A stretch of DNA of 64,000 nucleotides from Phascolarctos cinereus (GCF_002099425.1 NW_018343979.1:3583501-3647500); one strand, 5' to 3'. Shown: positions 20,420 through 33,805, counted from the first letter of the stretch. The notes: generated by a model not told the origin, from the letters alone. Program-made: numbers and translations.

Positions 20420-23400
20420 CTATGCCTTCTATCTCCTGCTGTCCATCACCTCAGGGAAGGCTGTTAGGTACCAGCTGGGTGCACCTTCTTTTCACACCAG
20501 TGCAAGATAACTTACATCATCTTCTGAGCCTGCCAGCTTGATTTCCTGCCTGCCATGATGTGGAGAGCCTTCATTGTAAAGAGGAGCTACCTTCCCTTTT
20601 CCTACTGTGATATTTCCTGCCTAATCCCATGCCTCCAGAGGGAAGAAATATAATGAAATAGTAACCATGTAACCCTGTGCCTTCCATCTCATGCTACATT
20701 TGTCTCCAGTTTGATTTTCAACCTCTCCTGGGAAGAGAACTGGGACCTTATAATCAAAGATGAACAGACTCAAACCTGGTCATACTCTACACATCCCAGT
20801 GATTCTGAACCCCTACAGATTGTCATCAAAATCCTATTCCTCAACCCCATTATCCTATTCCTTATTTTCACTTCAACACTTCCACCTCAAAGTTCCAAAT
20901 AAATGCCACCACTTTTTCCACTGTGCTTCTGAAATGTCTGTTCCACAGGCAACAAACTTTCCTGCATTCTAAATCTTTTCCTCTCCTATTCCTTCCCTCT
21001 CCTAGCTATCATTGAAACTTGGCTCCACTTTGCCCCTGATGACACAGCCTGTCTGATCACCCTTTCCAGTACTGGCTGTACCTTCACTCAATTGCCTAAG
21101 CTTATTTGTCAAGGGCAGGGAGTTGGAATACTTGTTACTCTTCCTCACCACTTCCAAGATTTCTTCCCTGCCTCCATCATAAAATAATCAATCTCTTCTA
21201 CTTTGTGATTCATGCAATTCATATTTACCTTCCAAGCAAAATCCTGATAGCTCTTGTCTACCAACCTCCATGTCAGTCTCCTTCCTTTCTCAGTGAGTTA
21301 AGAACCTAGCTCACAATTTTTCTCTCCTCAACACATGACTTCATACTACATGACTCTCTCTCAAACATCTTAACAACTCAGTTCCTCAATATACTCATTT
21401 CTCATGACTTTGACACTATCTTAGCTACACTCAAAGGTCATAGCCTTGATATTGCTATGTACCACCTCTATGTTCAAGAATTCTGAAATTCCATTACCTG
21501 ACCATAATCTATTGCCTTTTCACTTTTCCTTCTGACTTCCTTTACTAAATTCTATTCTTCATCTATTTCATGATATTCAATCTCTCAGTCTCTCAATTCT
21601 CTAAGGCATTAAATATTCCTTGTTCTTATACATCTTCATTGGCTATTCTCTCTTCTTCTTCCCATCTTGACCTTTTGGTTAATGAGTTTAAAGTTATACT
21701 GTCCTTTTGGCTTGTGATTGGGCCTTGCCAAGTCTCAGCCTAGATGTTGCTCCCATACAGATAGTGCTAAACAAAGGTGGAGAGAATAACATAACCATTC
21801 TGACTGAGTTCAGTATAAATTTATGGTATACCCCCATAATTGGGCCCTCACTGCTTAACCTCCCTTATCAACTCCCTATCTCACTCTCTGCAGCATCTCT
21901 TACAAACCTTTTCATCCCTCCTCAAATCAACAATGATTTCCCTCACCCCATCCTCTCAGCTAAGGACCTTCTTCATAGTTTAAAGGAAAAAAATGAGGCA
22001 ATTCATGATAAGCTCACTCTTCTTTGCTTTTCCTCATCTCATATTATTCAAATGCCTTCTGTCACTATTTCCTATTTCATCCATATTTCATCTGATATGG
22101 TGGCTTTACTTCTTACTAAGGCTAACCCCTCTACCTGAACAAGCAATCTCATTCCACCCCATCTCCTCCAACAGATTCCCCCCTGTCTTCCTTACTTTCT
22201 CACTTATCTTCAGTCTTTCCCTGTTTATATCCCTATTGCCTTCTCTCATACCCATGTCCTTCCCATTCTCAAAAAATCCTCTCTATCATGTATCACCCTC
22301 TTTCTTATGTTCTTGTGGTTAAACTCCTTAGAAGGCCTTCCACCATAAGTGTCTCTACTTTCTCTCTTCTCACTCTCTTCGTCACCTCTTACAATCTAGC
22401 TTTACAGCTGATCATTTCATCAAAACTCTCCAAAGTTACCAATGATACATTAATTGCCAAATGCAATGACTTTCTCAATCCTCATTCTTTTTGACCTGTC
22501 TGAAACCTTTGACATTATCAATCGTTCTCTTCTCCTTAACACTTTTTTTTTCTCTAGGTTTTTCTAATATCACTCTCTCTTGGTTTTTTTCCTAGCTAAC
22601 AAACCTTCTCAGTCTCCTTTGTTGTATTTTCATCCAGATCATGTTCTCTAACAAGAGTGTACCTCAGGGTTCAGTCCTTGGCCCTCTTCTCTTCTCTTGC
22701 CATACTATTTCTCTTGATTATCTCACCAACTCCTGTGGATTTAATTACTATCTCTATGCTGATGATTCTCAAATCTACCTATCTTACCCCAATCTCTTGC
22801 TGACTGTCATCTCATATCTCTAACTGCTTTTCAGATATCTCAAACTGGATTTCTGGTAGATATTTATCAACATGTCCAAAATATAACACCTCTCCCTGTA
22901 AGCCAGAAGGCCTCTCTAGACTTCCGTGTAACTTTCAAGGACAGCACCATCATCTCAGTCCCCCAGACTCTCAATCTAGGTGTCACCCTTGACTTTTAAC
23001 TATCTCTCAGTCCACATATACAATCTGTGGCCAGGGTCTACCCATTTTACCTTTACCACATCTCTTGAATATGCCCCCTTCACTCTGCTGATATTGCCAC
23101 TACCTCAGTGCAGGCCTTCACCACCATATTCCTGTATTATTGCAAAAGCTTGCTGGTGGGTCTGCCTGCCTCAAGTCTCTCCCCACCCACTCCAATACAT
23201 CTTCCATTCAGCCACAAAAATGATTTTCCTGAAGTGCAGGTGTACAGGTCTAACCATGTCATCTCACCCCTCTAAAAAAACTACAGTGGTGTATCTACCT
23301 CTAAGATCCAATTGAGTTGCTAGGGAATCCCCCTTTACTTCCCTTACCAACTACCTATCTCACTCTCCACAGCATCTCTTACAAACTTTTTCATATACAA

Positions 23401-23865
23401 AATCTACTGTTTGGCATTCAAAGTCTTTTACAAACTAGTCCCCGTTACCTTCCCAGTCTTCTTATACCTTACTCTCCACCATACACTCTTCAATTCAGAA
23501 ACGCTTGTCTTCTTGATGTCTTATGAACTAGAAACTCCATCTCTGACACAGAGCATTTTCTCTGTCTCCCACACCTAGAATGTTTGACTTACTCATCTCT
23601 ACCTCTTGTATGCCTTGGCTTCCTTCAAGTCCCAACTAAATTCCTGTATTCCAAATTTCTTAATTCTCATGCCTCCCCTCTTTTAATACTTTCTTATTGT
23701 TACCATATATAACTTGTTTGTACATATTAATTTTTTTTTCCTTCATTAGATTGTGAGCTCTTTCAGGGCAGGAACTGATTTTTTTTTTGCCTTTTTTTGT
23801 ATCACCAGCACTTAGCACAATGCCTTAATAAATACACTTACTTCCTGAGTGACTGATCGATCATG
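20420..23865 (+). mobile_element. L2 LINE, long copy with visible endonuclease and reverse-transcriptase remnants
   Basis: About 3.4 kb of pyrimidine-rich sense sequence in L2 order. Near 21010-21060 is the endonuclease block ETWLHFAPDDTACL. Near 22483-22540 the RT block LFDLSETFDIINRSLLL. At 22662-22694 [11 protein letters not shown] and at 22755-22766 the catalytic YADD. After these come the FSDISNW-like and LDF blocks, and the L2 3' end (ttagattgtgagctctttcaggg, then cagcacttagcacaatgcc and aataaatacactt). Coding is broken into many short frames (longest 143 codons at 21707-22138). An intact L2 protein exceeds 1000 residues, so it is long dead. The 5' limit is approximate. Confidence 0.85.
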
Positions 23866-23869
23866 ATGT

Positions 23870-25580
23870 TCCATGATTTATAGTCACATAGCATCATTGT
23901 GAAAATATTGATGTTGGACAGATAAACTTTTTGTCAAGGAACAGTCTGGGATTATGGGAAGCACTGAGTCAATTCCTAAATGCTGCTAGATTCTGAGTCA
24001 ATTTTGGCCCCAGCTCATTGTCTATTTATGGTGCCTGCTTCAAATAAATGTGCTGGTATATGCAACCAGATTCCCATGTAACTATTTCCATATTGTAATC
24101 TGGAAAGTATGTATTTCTTCAACTTGATTTTCCTCTTTTGATTGCTAGATGGATTTACATTTCTGAGTGACTATGATCTCATTAAGGAGAACCTATATTG
24201 TTTCCAGACTCATTACAGTAAGCATAATGCAATTTGTAAACAGGAACACTTGAAAAAACTTTACTCCATAGTTAATTCTTGCATTTGAACTTTGGGTAGG
24301 ATATTATCTATGAAAATGGTGATCATCTTTGGCAAATTCATATTTTGTATCTCTATTATATTGATAATCAGAAGATAAAAGAACAATATAATTTCTGTGA
24401 TTTTTAAACTAATTTTGATGGTTTTGATCTATGTTGGATCCATGAGGAAGTCAAGCGACATGCCCTTTCCAGAAAACTTGATTATTGTGCAAGATCAAGG
24501 GACAAAGGGTGTGTATATGAGAGAGGGGGGAGGATATATGCAAGTTGCAGGACATATGAGAAGATGGTTTGGGTTGCAGAAGTGGGAGATGGGAAAGGAA
24601 TAAAATATTTATTGAGTACCTACTATGTGCCAGGTACTGTGATATAAATGTTACAATTACAAATATTTTCCAACATGGTTGGATGTGATATGATTCATGG
24701 TGTGGGAGCTTAACTTTCCCTTAGACTTGAACTGTGAATTCTTACAGAGAATTCTTGTTCAGCTGCATAATAAGCTGCAATGTATACAAAAAGTAGTATA
24801 ACTTGATTTCAGGAGGCAGAGAGGGCTAATAATTAATTGGAGGCAGAGCAGGTGGGAGGATAGAGAAAGGCCTCCCATAGGAGGTGCCACTCCAATTCTA
24901 ATTTGAAGGAAGTTGGGGATCTGTGAAACATCAAACTTGAGGTTCTTCTAAGTCTTTTGGAATACTTCCCACATGGAAACTCTAAGGAATTTTCCTTTTA
25001 AGTTGTATGCCATGTTCCATAGTTATCAATGAATTATCTTGATGAATATCAATAAATGACTTAAACTGATTAAGGCATTATGCATATCTAAGTCTGTCAG
25101 GGCTTCTGGGTGAGAGCAAACTCTCCCATGGAGTGTGTAGGTTCATCTTGGGATGCCCTTGGAAGCAGCTTTGCAAAAACATCCACTAGAAATATCATTA
25201 AAAAGGCCCTATCAATTGACTTCCATTTTCCTGAGTAGCATAACCAGTAGGTTAACAGGGTCCTATCTCCTCTGTAACCTTGCTTGTTCTGTGAATAATT
25301 TTTTTTATTTCTCTTTCATCTTTAGTCTCTTCCTTTCAGCTGGCTTAAAGCTTGCCCTTTTCCTCTACATGCACTGCTACAGGATGGTTTCCTGAAATCC
25401 AATAAGATCCAGGAGGCTCTCCAAGGGGTCATAGAAACTTCAGAGGAATGAACATCATAGAGATTTGGTGGGCTAGAATGTGTGCAGACATATGCTTCAT
25501 AGAGTTTCTCAGTTTTCAGTTCTTTTGATCTTGAAAGGGACTTTTGACCAGGGTTTTTGGTGAGCTCTATATAGTGTTAT
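23870..25580. other. No gene seen; mostly unassigned sequence
   Basis: At 24604-24660 the text attgagtacctactatgtgccaggtactg is the antisense L2/MIR terminus. The rest I do not recognise. Confidence 0.5.
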
Positions 25581-25584
25581 ATGC

Positions 25585-25745
25585 ACATGTTGTCACCTCC
25601 TTTAGAAAGTAAACTCCTTCCAGGGAGGAATTGTTATACTCTTTTTAGTTATATCACCAGTCTCTTGCAGTTAGTAGGTACATAATAAATACGTAATATT
25701 TAATAAATACTTCATAAATATTGATGAAGGAAATTGGTTGTTTCA
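25585..25745 (+). mobile_element. L2 3'-end fragment
   Basis: aaagtaaactccttccagggagg, then cagttagtaggtacataataaatac. Confidence 0.7.
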
Positions 25746-25839
25746 GTTCTGTGTTTATCATGTTAAGCATGGCAGGGAGTATGTGATAGATGCCTCACCC
25801 TTCACCCAGTTTCTCAGGCTGAAAACCTCAGAATCTTGA

Positions 25840-26400
25840 CTGGCTTTTCTTTTTCTGTCATCCCCCACATCCAAAGCCCTATCTTCATCATTTCCCTCCC
25901 AGCCTCCAGTCTCTCCAATTCAGGTTTCACCAAGGAGCTGCTAAATGACTGCTGAAGTATTCAGGTCTGACCATGACACCCCCATGCTCAGAAACTTTCA
26001 GGGGCTCACCATAGTCTATGAGATGAAATACAGATTTCATGGCCAAACATTCTAAAATATGGATCTCGTTTCTTTCCTTCTAGTCTTATTTCAAATTATT
26101 TTATATCACTTATTCTATATTGAAGCCAAACAAAACTATTTTATATTTACAGTTCTCTGCCCTTTCCTACCTTTGTGAATTCACCCAGGTCACCCTCATA
26201 CCTGGATTGTTCTTCCTTCACATTTTTGCTTATTGAAATCATCTTTCTCTTAGAGCCAGTTCAGGTGACAACCCCACCCCCAAAGAAGGCCCATCTGATC
26301 TCTCCCTTTTCATTTTTTCCCCTAGGGCACTTTGTTTGAATCTTTCCTCTGCCTGCATCTCATTCAACCTTTTATCATGCTTATTTGTGCATGATGCTAG
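25840..26400 (+). mobile_element. L2 LINE fragment
   Basis: Sense L2 order: cagaatcttgactggctttt, ccaagg-type tttcaccaaggagctgctaa, gtattcaggtctgaccatgac, caccatagtctatgagatgaaatac, cacctggattg-type tcatacctggattgttcttcc. Decayed; the second half is less sure. Confidence 0.6.
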
Positions 26401-27440
26401 GGTTGCTTGATGCAGGAAGCAGCCTCTAGGTCTACCATTGCATATTAGAAGTCCCTCATGCATGTATACTCACACTTTGTAAACTACATATGCATATGAC
26501 TAGCTTGCTATGCACCTTTCTGTAGACCAATGAGGCTCAGATGTTTTTGCTCCCAGTATTAGTTTTTGCCATGGGGAATCTAGGCACACGAAAAGAGAAT
26601 TTAGAGATATTTACAAGTATATACTATTGCAAGTGCAAGTTCCATGTTATCTGAGACGCAATGAAAATGGTGGTAAGCTAGTATGCTACACACACCCTTT
26701 GAGAACCAAAGCACTGGACCTACATGCTCGGCAAATTTACTCTTCTACATCCAATTGCCAGCTTCTAATCTACTGATTTTGTGTCATCAATGGATCCATA
26801 ACCAGCATGAGGAAACTAAGTACTGATATCTGGAGTGGTGTGTAGACAGTAGATGCTTCCTTCTTCTAGGAGTTCAAAATTCTGATGGGGTATGCTTCAT
26901 AATAAGATACAAGTCTGGGATAAATATTGTGGTACTGGAGAGATTCTTGATCATCTTAGATGTCAAATTCCTTGATGGAGGAAGCACCACCCCATTCCCC
27001 ATTTTTTTCATACCAATGGACCCAACACCATGACTTCCCTCTCTTAGGCATATCCTCTTTCCCTGAGCCTAAGAAAACTGCACTGTACCAGGGCTGATAA
27101 TGCACCTAAACCTGATGCAAGTTATGTGACATTATATTCTGCATCTCTTGGTCTGCATCTTCTTATATTCTGCATCTCTTTCAGTGTCATTGTGTGCAGT
27201 TTATTGCTTTTCATCTTGGAAAGTGGTGGCTTTAGGATTTCCCCACCCCCCATCAGTCAAGAAACAATGAGGTAGAAAATAGCTTGATACCTTTAAATTG
27301 GTTATCCTCCAGAACTGAGAAGGTAGACTTATTCTACTATTATGCTGTACAGAGATAGGAATTATTGTATAATTAATTCATCTAGCAGTTTCCTGAAATG
27401 GCTTATAGTCTTAGGCCTCATGTATATAATAGGTCATCAG
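26400..27440. other. No gene or clear repeat seen
   Basis: Unassigned. A short direct repeat occurs at 27136-27180 (ttatattctgcatctcttggtctgcatcttcttatattctgcatctctt, abbreviated here as two copies of tatattctgcatctctt). Confidence 0.5.
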
Positions 27441-27442
27441 AA

Positions 27443-27640
27443 GCAACAACCTACATTAGTATAGCCCTTCAAGGATTAAAAAGCACTTTCCTCACAACAA
27501 CCATGAATGGAATATTATTATTTTCATTTTACAGGTTTGGAACCTGAGGCTCAGAGACAAATCACTAATTGTCATATAGCCAGTAAGTGTCAACCTGGGA
27601 TGCAAACTAAGATTGCCTGATATCCACTACAGTGTTAATT
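27443..27640 (-). mobile_element. MIR, antisense
   Basis: tagtatagcccttcaaggatt, cctcacaacaaccatgaatgg, tttcattttacaggtttggaacctgaggctcagag, catatagccagtaagtgtc. Confidence 0.75.
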
Positions 27641-27934
27641 TCCATGAACTGGATGTAATTGGTAACTCTCACAATCTGAATGACACACTTTTGGGACTGA
27701 AAATACTTGTGATATAATATACTTTTGATTTTCTAGTAACTTTCCAATAATTATGGATTTTGAACAAGTGGATGACATCTCTTTTTTAAAGACACTAGGC
27801 TGATTCTTTAAAATTTAATGTGTATACTTATATAAATACATTTCATGATGATCGAGATGATATATTGACTAGGGAAATAATTTTAATTCTATTATATTTT
27901 TTAAAAAAATACATGAAAGACTGTGTGCTATAGT

Positions 27935-28060
27935 GGATGGGCATTTGGCCTTAGAGTCAGAAGGCCCAGGTGCAAGTACCATCTTTGTGACCCTGAGTAA
28001 GTCATTTAACCTCTTAGCACCCCTTCCCAAACTCTAAGACTATCAGTTGCACAGAACGTG
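27935..28060 (+). mobile_element. MIR/CORE-SINE 5' half
   Basis: gtgctatagtggatgggcatttggccttagagtcagaaggccc, abbreviated: tagtggatgggcatttggcc then cttagagtcagaaggcccagg and gtaagtcatttaacctctta. Confidence 0.7.
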
Positions 28061-28379
28061 CCAGTCTGACTTGGCAAATAGAGTTCCTTACCAGAAGTTC
28101 ACTAAGTCAATGATATTACCCTCCTGATACATGCATGAACACATGCACAAACACACATGCATATAAACATATATTTAATGATTTGATAACTTATATGATC
28201 TCTTTTCATATAATACAGATCTATATATCTAGTCCTAGTATTTCACTTGATTAGAAGTCTGGTATCACCAGTTGCCTATTGGACGTTGCCAACTCATTTT
28301 ATAATTACATCATAAGCTTAAAATGTGTAGGATTAATTAACTCATTATCTTTTCCTTAAAACTGTCCTTTTTATTTTCA

Positions 28380-28500
28380 GTGATAGTGTGACCTTGGGTA
28401 AATCTAGTTATTCTTCCTGGATCTCATTTTCCTTATCTGTAATATGAGGGTATTGGACAAGATGACCTCTGGGATTATTTCTAGCTCTAAATCTATAATT
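28380..28500 (+). mobile_element. MIR/CORE-SINE fragment
   Basis: gtgaccttgggtaaatctag, ctcattttccttatctgtaat, gacaagatgacctctgggatt and tctagctctaaatctat. Confidence 0.7.
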
Positions 28501-28749
28501 CCTAATTTTCTTGTTTATGGGGGAAGCACCACCACTTTGTATTTACTCAGATTCATAATCTTGGAATCACTTTTGACTCATCTCTCTCCTTCAAATACTC
28601 TTCTCCTAATAGCTAATCAGATCTCATATTTAACATGCTTCACATCTCTCCCTTTCCCTTCACTAATTTGGCTACCTTCTTCATTTTGGCCATAATCACC
28701 CCTTTCTTGGACTATTATAGTAATTTCCTAACTTTGCTTAACTTAATTT

Positions 28750-28865
28750 GCTTAACTTCCTTAAGCCTCAGTCTTGCCATTTATAAAATGGAGATAAAAG
28801 TACCTGCAGCAATATTGCATGGGGTTGCTATAAGGATAAACCACTTTGCAAGTCTAAAAGCACTG
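28750..28865 (+). mobile_element. MIR fragment
   Basis: taagcctcagtcttgccatttataaaatggagataaaagtacc and ggggttgctataaggataaacc, in MIR order. Confidence 0.65.
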
Positions 28866-28869
28866 TGAT

Positions 28870-29325
28870 TTACATATCAGCTATTACTACAAGAGGAAGG
28901 GTATTGGTATGTAACATATCACTTGCCCTAGCTCCTGCTTCTTTTCATTTTTGCTGTGTTGTTTAGATGTTATATCTCTTCCCTGGGAAAATATGCTCCT
29001 GATTTCTGGAAGAATAGAGAGAGTCACAGTTGAGAGTTATTGATTGTCAAATAGGCTAGAAATGTCACTAAGAGCAATTAGGAAGGACATCTGCACACCT
29101 CCCTTGAGAAATAATGGAGTCACGTATCAAAATCCATTGAATGTAGATGAGATTAAAAAGTTCTTACAGTAAGATTGGAAAAAAACAGATTTAGCAGTTC
29201 AATACATTTTCCATGTTCTCTGCTAATCTAACCCAGTGGAATACGTGAATTTTGGAGGCTCAAGCATGATTATTATGAGAAATCTTGTCACAGTAATCCT
29301 ATCTAGGTCAACTACAAGGTGTAAG
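28870..29325. other. No gene or clear repeat seen
   Basis: Unassigned sequence without a coherent frame. Confidence 0.5.
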
Positions 29326-29430
29326 CTACTCAAGGGCAGCTTTCCATAGCTTTTTTTTTTAACCTATCTTGTAGTACCTCATACAGTGCTCTGCATGAAG
29401 TCAGCACCTGATAAGTGCTTGTTAGCTGTT
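29325..29430 (+). mobile_element. L2 3'-end fragment
   Basis: gctactcaagggcagctttcc ... cttgtagtacctcatacagtgctctgcatg ... gataagtgcttgttag. Confidence 0.6.
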
Positions 29431-30105
29431 AGAGAGACACTTTTACATACAAGCCAATTTAAATAAAATGTAATTTGTTCTAAAGAAAGTCCCATGTTCA
29501 CTGATATTTTGGGGAGTGAAAAACAACAACAATAATGACACATTACTTTTCTGCGAGGGCATACCTCATCAAATTCTTCCTTTAATCTAACAGTTAAGAC
29601 CTAATTAGGTCCATTACAATTCATTTTGGTTGTAATGACAGGCAAGTAAGGGTTCCATTATTTGAAAAACAGATTCTTCTTTACCAAACATGCTATTTTA
29701 GGAAAATGGTGCACCCAGGTACTATTATTGAAGGTAGGAACAAAACTTCTGTCAAAGAGTTAAAAGGATTAGAATGAAACTCGGGGAATAAAAACTTCTA
29801 GCAACCAAATGAAGAATATATAAGTCTTTTGAGATACTCCCATCACTCTTTGTTATTTTCCTGGGGGGATGCAGTGGAATAAATGGAAGATAACATTTTT
29901 AATCCTAAATACCTAACAATGTATTGAGCATGATTACTCAAAAATGAAAAATCAAATCATTTCCATTTGTTGCATCTATTTGAGAATACATTCCTACCTT
30001 GATGTCTGTCTTGTGAGACTTGTGAATATTTCTTTTGTTTTCATCTACACAGAACTTGTAAAATGTGAAAGACTAAGATGGATTTATGATCAAATTAACC
30101 AAAGT
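29430..30105. other. No gene or clear repeat seen
   Basis: Unassigned. The 82-codon frame at 29944-30192 runs into a SINE and is not a credible gene. Confidence 0.5.
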
Positions 30106-30109
30106 CACG

Positions 30110-30270
30110 ATATGCCTTTGATTCAGAGAGACTTGGTTTCAAATACTCCCTCTGACATACGTCTTGCTTGGGACTCTTGGCAAGTCATTTAACCTCTTAG
30201 CATTCCAGGAAACTCTTTCAGATTATAAGTTACTGAGAAGATGCTGATTTCCTTTGGTACAAGAATTTCC
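30110..30270 (+). mobile_element. CORE-SINE, degenerate
   Basis: gattcagagagacttggtttc, aaatactccctctgacatac and ttggcaagtcatttaacctctt, then a decayed end. Confidence 0.65.
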
Positions 30271-30579
30271 CTACTAGGAGCTCCCTAACTTAATTAAATA
30301 ATAGGTCTGGTTAAAAAAAAAGGAGATAGATTCAGAAAGAGTTTAAAATACATTACTTTTTTTATTAGGAAAAATTGAGCTTAACATTGATCTTCAACCT
30401 TAAATGACATCTGCTACTGTTTTGTTCAGAAGAATCAATATTAGTTTCTTCTTTCAGAAATATATTGATAGTGGGATCAATTTGACAGAAATTCATGGAA
30501 ATTTAAGGAAGATACCAGGACCATGCATTCATGTATTCCTCTAATAGGTCATCTCTGAGATTGACTTAATCAAAACTTC

Positions 30580-31030
30580 CTTCCTTGGCCATTTCTGCCC
30601 TATATGCATGTATTGTATCCTCCTATTACAGTGAAAACTTCTTGAGGTCAGGAATTATTTCTTTCTTTTTTTTAATTTTTTTTTTAATTTTTGCCCTAGC
30701 CCTTAGAATAGAGCTTGGAATGCATTGTTGTTGTTCAGTCATTTTCAGTCATATCCAACTCTTTGTAACTTCATTTGGGGTTTTCTTGGAAAAGTTACTG
30801 CAGTAGTTTTCCATTTTTTTCCTCCAGCTCATTTTACAAGAGGAAACTGAGGAAAACAGGGTTAAGTGACTTACCCACAGTCACATAGCTTGTAAGTGCT
30901 GAGGCCAGATTTGTACATAGGAAGATGAATCTTTCTGACTCCTGGCCTGGCACTCTATTTACTGTGCCACCTAGCTTCTCCTGGTATGCAGTCAGTACTT
31001 AAAAAATGCTCACTGATTGATTGATTTTTA
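30580..31030 (+). mobile_element. L2 3' end interrupted by a Mar1 SINE
   Basis: The left part (30580-30724) has cctattacagtgaaaacttcttgaggtcaggaatt, a T-rich run, then agcccttagaatagagcttgg. The right part resumes at 30981 with tatgcagtcagtacttaaaaaatgctcactg. The two read as one continuous L2 terminus. Confidence 0.75.
30725..30980 (-). mobile_element. Mar1-type SINE inserted in L2
   Basis: RTE tail complement (ttgttgttcagtcattttcag) at the left, CORE, and head complement (ctgtgccacctagcttctc) at the right. Flanked by ttggaatgca / ctggtatgca (30715-30724, 30981-30990), the duplicated L2 target with small differences. Confidence 0.88.
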
Positions 31031-31334
31031 TTATTTAGTGTTTGATGAAACTCAGGGATTACTTAATTTAGCCTACTCTTTTTACAGATGAAAAAGTTAA
31101 TGTCCAGACTGGTGAAAACGATTTTTTTTTCAAGTTCACACAGAATATTGTCATTGCTAATAATAGTCTTTAAAGTCAATGCTCAATCCATAGATTTAAC
31201 TACATTTCTTCTTTTAAATATGTTTAGCTCCCTAAACATCCAAGTAAGAAATCATTAGAACAAACATGGTAATGTTTCCTAAGAACGATTTGAAAATCAG
31301 GTCTTAACAGGAATATTAACTAATAATGTAATTC

Positions 31335-31450
31335 AATTCAATAAACTTTTAATCAGCCTTTCTATGTAAAAGGCACTGGGCTAGCTGTCAGGTAGGATAC
31401 AAAGATATGATATAGCCACTGCTCCCAAATAGCCTAATGGGAACGAGATG
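31335..31450 (-). mobile_element. L2 terminal fragment, antisense
   Basis: caataaacttttaatcagcc, aaaaggcactgggctagctg and gatacaaagatatgatatagcc. Confidence 0.6.
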
Positions 31451-31839
31451 CTTCACTGCAGAATTATAATATATCTGGCAAAGTAACTAAAAAAGGAAAT
31501 TTTAAGATTCAACTATTAATATAATCTATTACCAATTTAATTGAATATAGCAGCTTTCTGTAATATGGTTGTAAAGAGGCATTCAACTAAGCAAGACCTC
31601 AAAAATAGATTCTTATTTATAGGATCTTTCAACAAACTTTTTCTGGGTACTTCGCTCTGGGGTTAGTAGTAATAGATGCTTATTGTCATGTCCACTGAAA
31701 AGTAATGTGTTAATTGTATATCGTCATCCTTTATTAGTGGTAGCTAAAGACCTGTGCATTGGTTGAACAGAGACTATATAGACCCCCTCCAAAACAAAAT
31801 TACTTCAAAACAGAAATAGCTTATGTTTTATATTTAAAG

Positions 31840-32065
31840 AGCTATCTTGATAGCCCCTTTAAGACTGAACAAGCATTTTATGCACATTATTCCTTTTGAG
31901 CTTCACAACCCCTGAGACATCAGTCCCACAGGTATATGGGAAAATGACCTCAGAAAGGCTAAGACATTTTCTTATATTCATAGAGCTAGTAAGTGTTGGA
32001 GGCAGGATTTCAAACCCAAAATCTTAAGTTCAAATGTAATACTTCATTATACTGTACTGACCCAT
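31840..32065 (-). mobile_element. MIR, antisense
   Basis: gcattttatgcacattattcc, gagcttcacaacccctgagac, acctcagaaaggctaagacat, agagctagtaagtgttggaggcaggatttcaaaccc (given in part). Confidence 0.65.
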
Positions 32066-32249
32066 GGAAAAGATTATTTCAGAGAAATCCACAGGGTAAT
32101 GCACCTAAGTAGAGCCTTATTTACAGGCCTGTTTGTGCATCAGGAGAAATTCAGAGCTAGTAAGTTATTATATAGGGAAATTGAAAGAGCATTCTTCAAG
32201 TCGCTCAATGAGTATTTATGGAGTTCTAGAAACAGTACAAGGTGCTAAT

Positions 32250-32478
32250 AACAAAATAGCATTTATGTATCACCTGTTATGTAGAAACGCTTTACATACA
32301 TTATCTCCTTTTATTTTCACTATATTTTTTTGATATTTCATACTTGAGGAAACTGAGATAAACAAAGGTTAAAGTGATTTGACCAAGTTCACATAGCTAG
32401 TAAATATTTGAGACTATTTTGAACTCAGGTCTTCCTGATTCCAAATTCAGTCCATTGCACTGCTTAGCTGCCTCTTAA
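32250..32478 (-). mobile_element. MIR/CORE-SINE, antisense
   Basis: atagcatttatgtatcacctg, cgctttacatacattatctcc, ttgaggaaactgagataaac, catagctagtaaatatttgag, cattgcactgcttagctgcc. Confidence 0.75.
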
Positions 32479-33000
32479 GCACTCAGGTACGGTAAATACA
32501 AAGACCCTGAAAAAATGCATGCCCCCTAGGAGCTTACACTGTATAATAAGTATAATAAGCCTGAGATGCTATTGGAAGCACAGAATGAATGAATTTAAAT
32601 GCCAGAGTACAGTTATCTCTTTCACATTGAAAGTTTTTCCATTGCAGTTTTGATATATTCCTGGTTGTCATGAGAAATTAAATGGAAAATTTGGGGAAGT
32701 TTTTCAGAAGCCATAGGCAATAGACCAGCAGAGGACAGGAAAAAGTTTAGGAATTCAGAAATGTATAAAATATTTGTATAGCATCATATAATATCAACAT
32801 ATTTTGTCTATTAATGCCATAATAATTCAGGATTCTTGTCTGATAAGAAAGGAGGGCCAAAATTTATGCGGATTTTCCAGATTACTGGGGTGCCACTCTA
32901 CTAACCCCCATGTGAAAGGGATAATTGTAATTTGATCTTATGCTAGAGGCAAGAAGTACTTCCTTGTATTTCTTAACAAGGGGAGTGAAGTAGTCATATA
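32478..33000. other. Mostly unassigned; short antisense L2 end at the left
   Basis: The first 90 bases (ggtaaatacaaagaccctga, gccccctaggagcttacactg) are an antisense L2 terminus. The rest is not recognised. Confidence 0.5.
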
Positions 33001-33805
33001 CATTTCACATTTTATCATGGCAATTCTGTGGAGGTTGAATTAGAGAGAAAAAAGGCATGTGGCCGGGTGACTAATTAGAAGCCAATAGCAATAATCTAGG
33101 TGAGAGGTGATGAGAGCCTGAACTAGGGTGGTTTAATATAGACAGAGGGAAAGTGACATGCAAGAGATGTTTTGAAGTAAAATTGGGAAGTCATAGTAAC
33201 TGATTGGATATTGGAGGGCAAAGAGAAAGTGTCAGTGAAACTTCTAAGGTTGCAAAACCTCTATGGCTGGAAGTGTGGAGGTGCCATCAATAGACAATAA
33301 TAGACAAGAGAAAAGAAAGGTCTGGGGGCAAGGATAATGAGTTCTGGTTTGGACACCTTGCCTTTGGGATGCCTATAGGCCATCTAGATGCAAATGTCCA
33401 GAAGGTGGTTGGTTGGTGATGTAGAACTAGAAATCTGGAGAGATTAGGGCTAAGATATAGATCTTTGAGTCATCTACATAGAGAAGATAATTGAACCCAG
33501 GGGAACTGATGAGATCATTAATGGAAGGAATGAAGAGAGACTAAAGAAGGATGCCCAGGACAAAGCCCTGGAGCACATCCATATACAGTTGGTGGGATAT
33601 GAATGAACATCCAACAAAGGAGATTCAAAAGTAATAGTCTGGTACGCTGGAGAATTAAGAAAGAAAAATCTCACAATAACTTTGTGCACAGGCAGTATCT
33701 AGGAGGACAGGGTGGTCAACAATGTTCAACACTGCAGACCATTCAAGAAGATAAAGACTTAGCAATTAAAGTAGCATTGATAACCTTGGTGAGAGCAGTT
33801 TCAGG

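Noticed and set aside
21707-22322. Frames of 143 and 109 codons
   Set aside because: They lie inside the sense L2 and overlap in different frames; pyrimidine-rich L2 sequence explains them.
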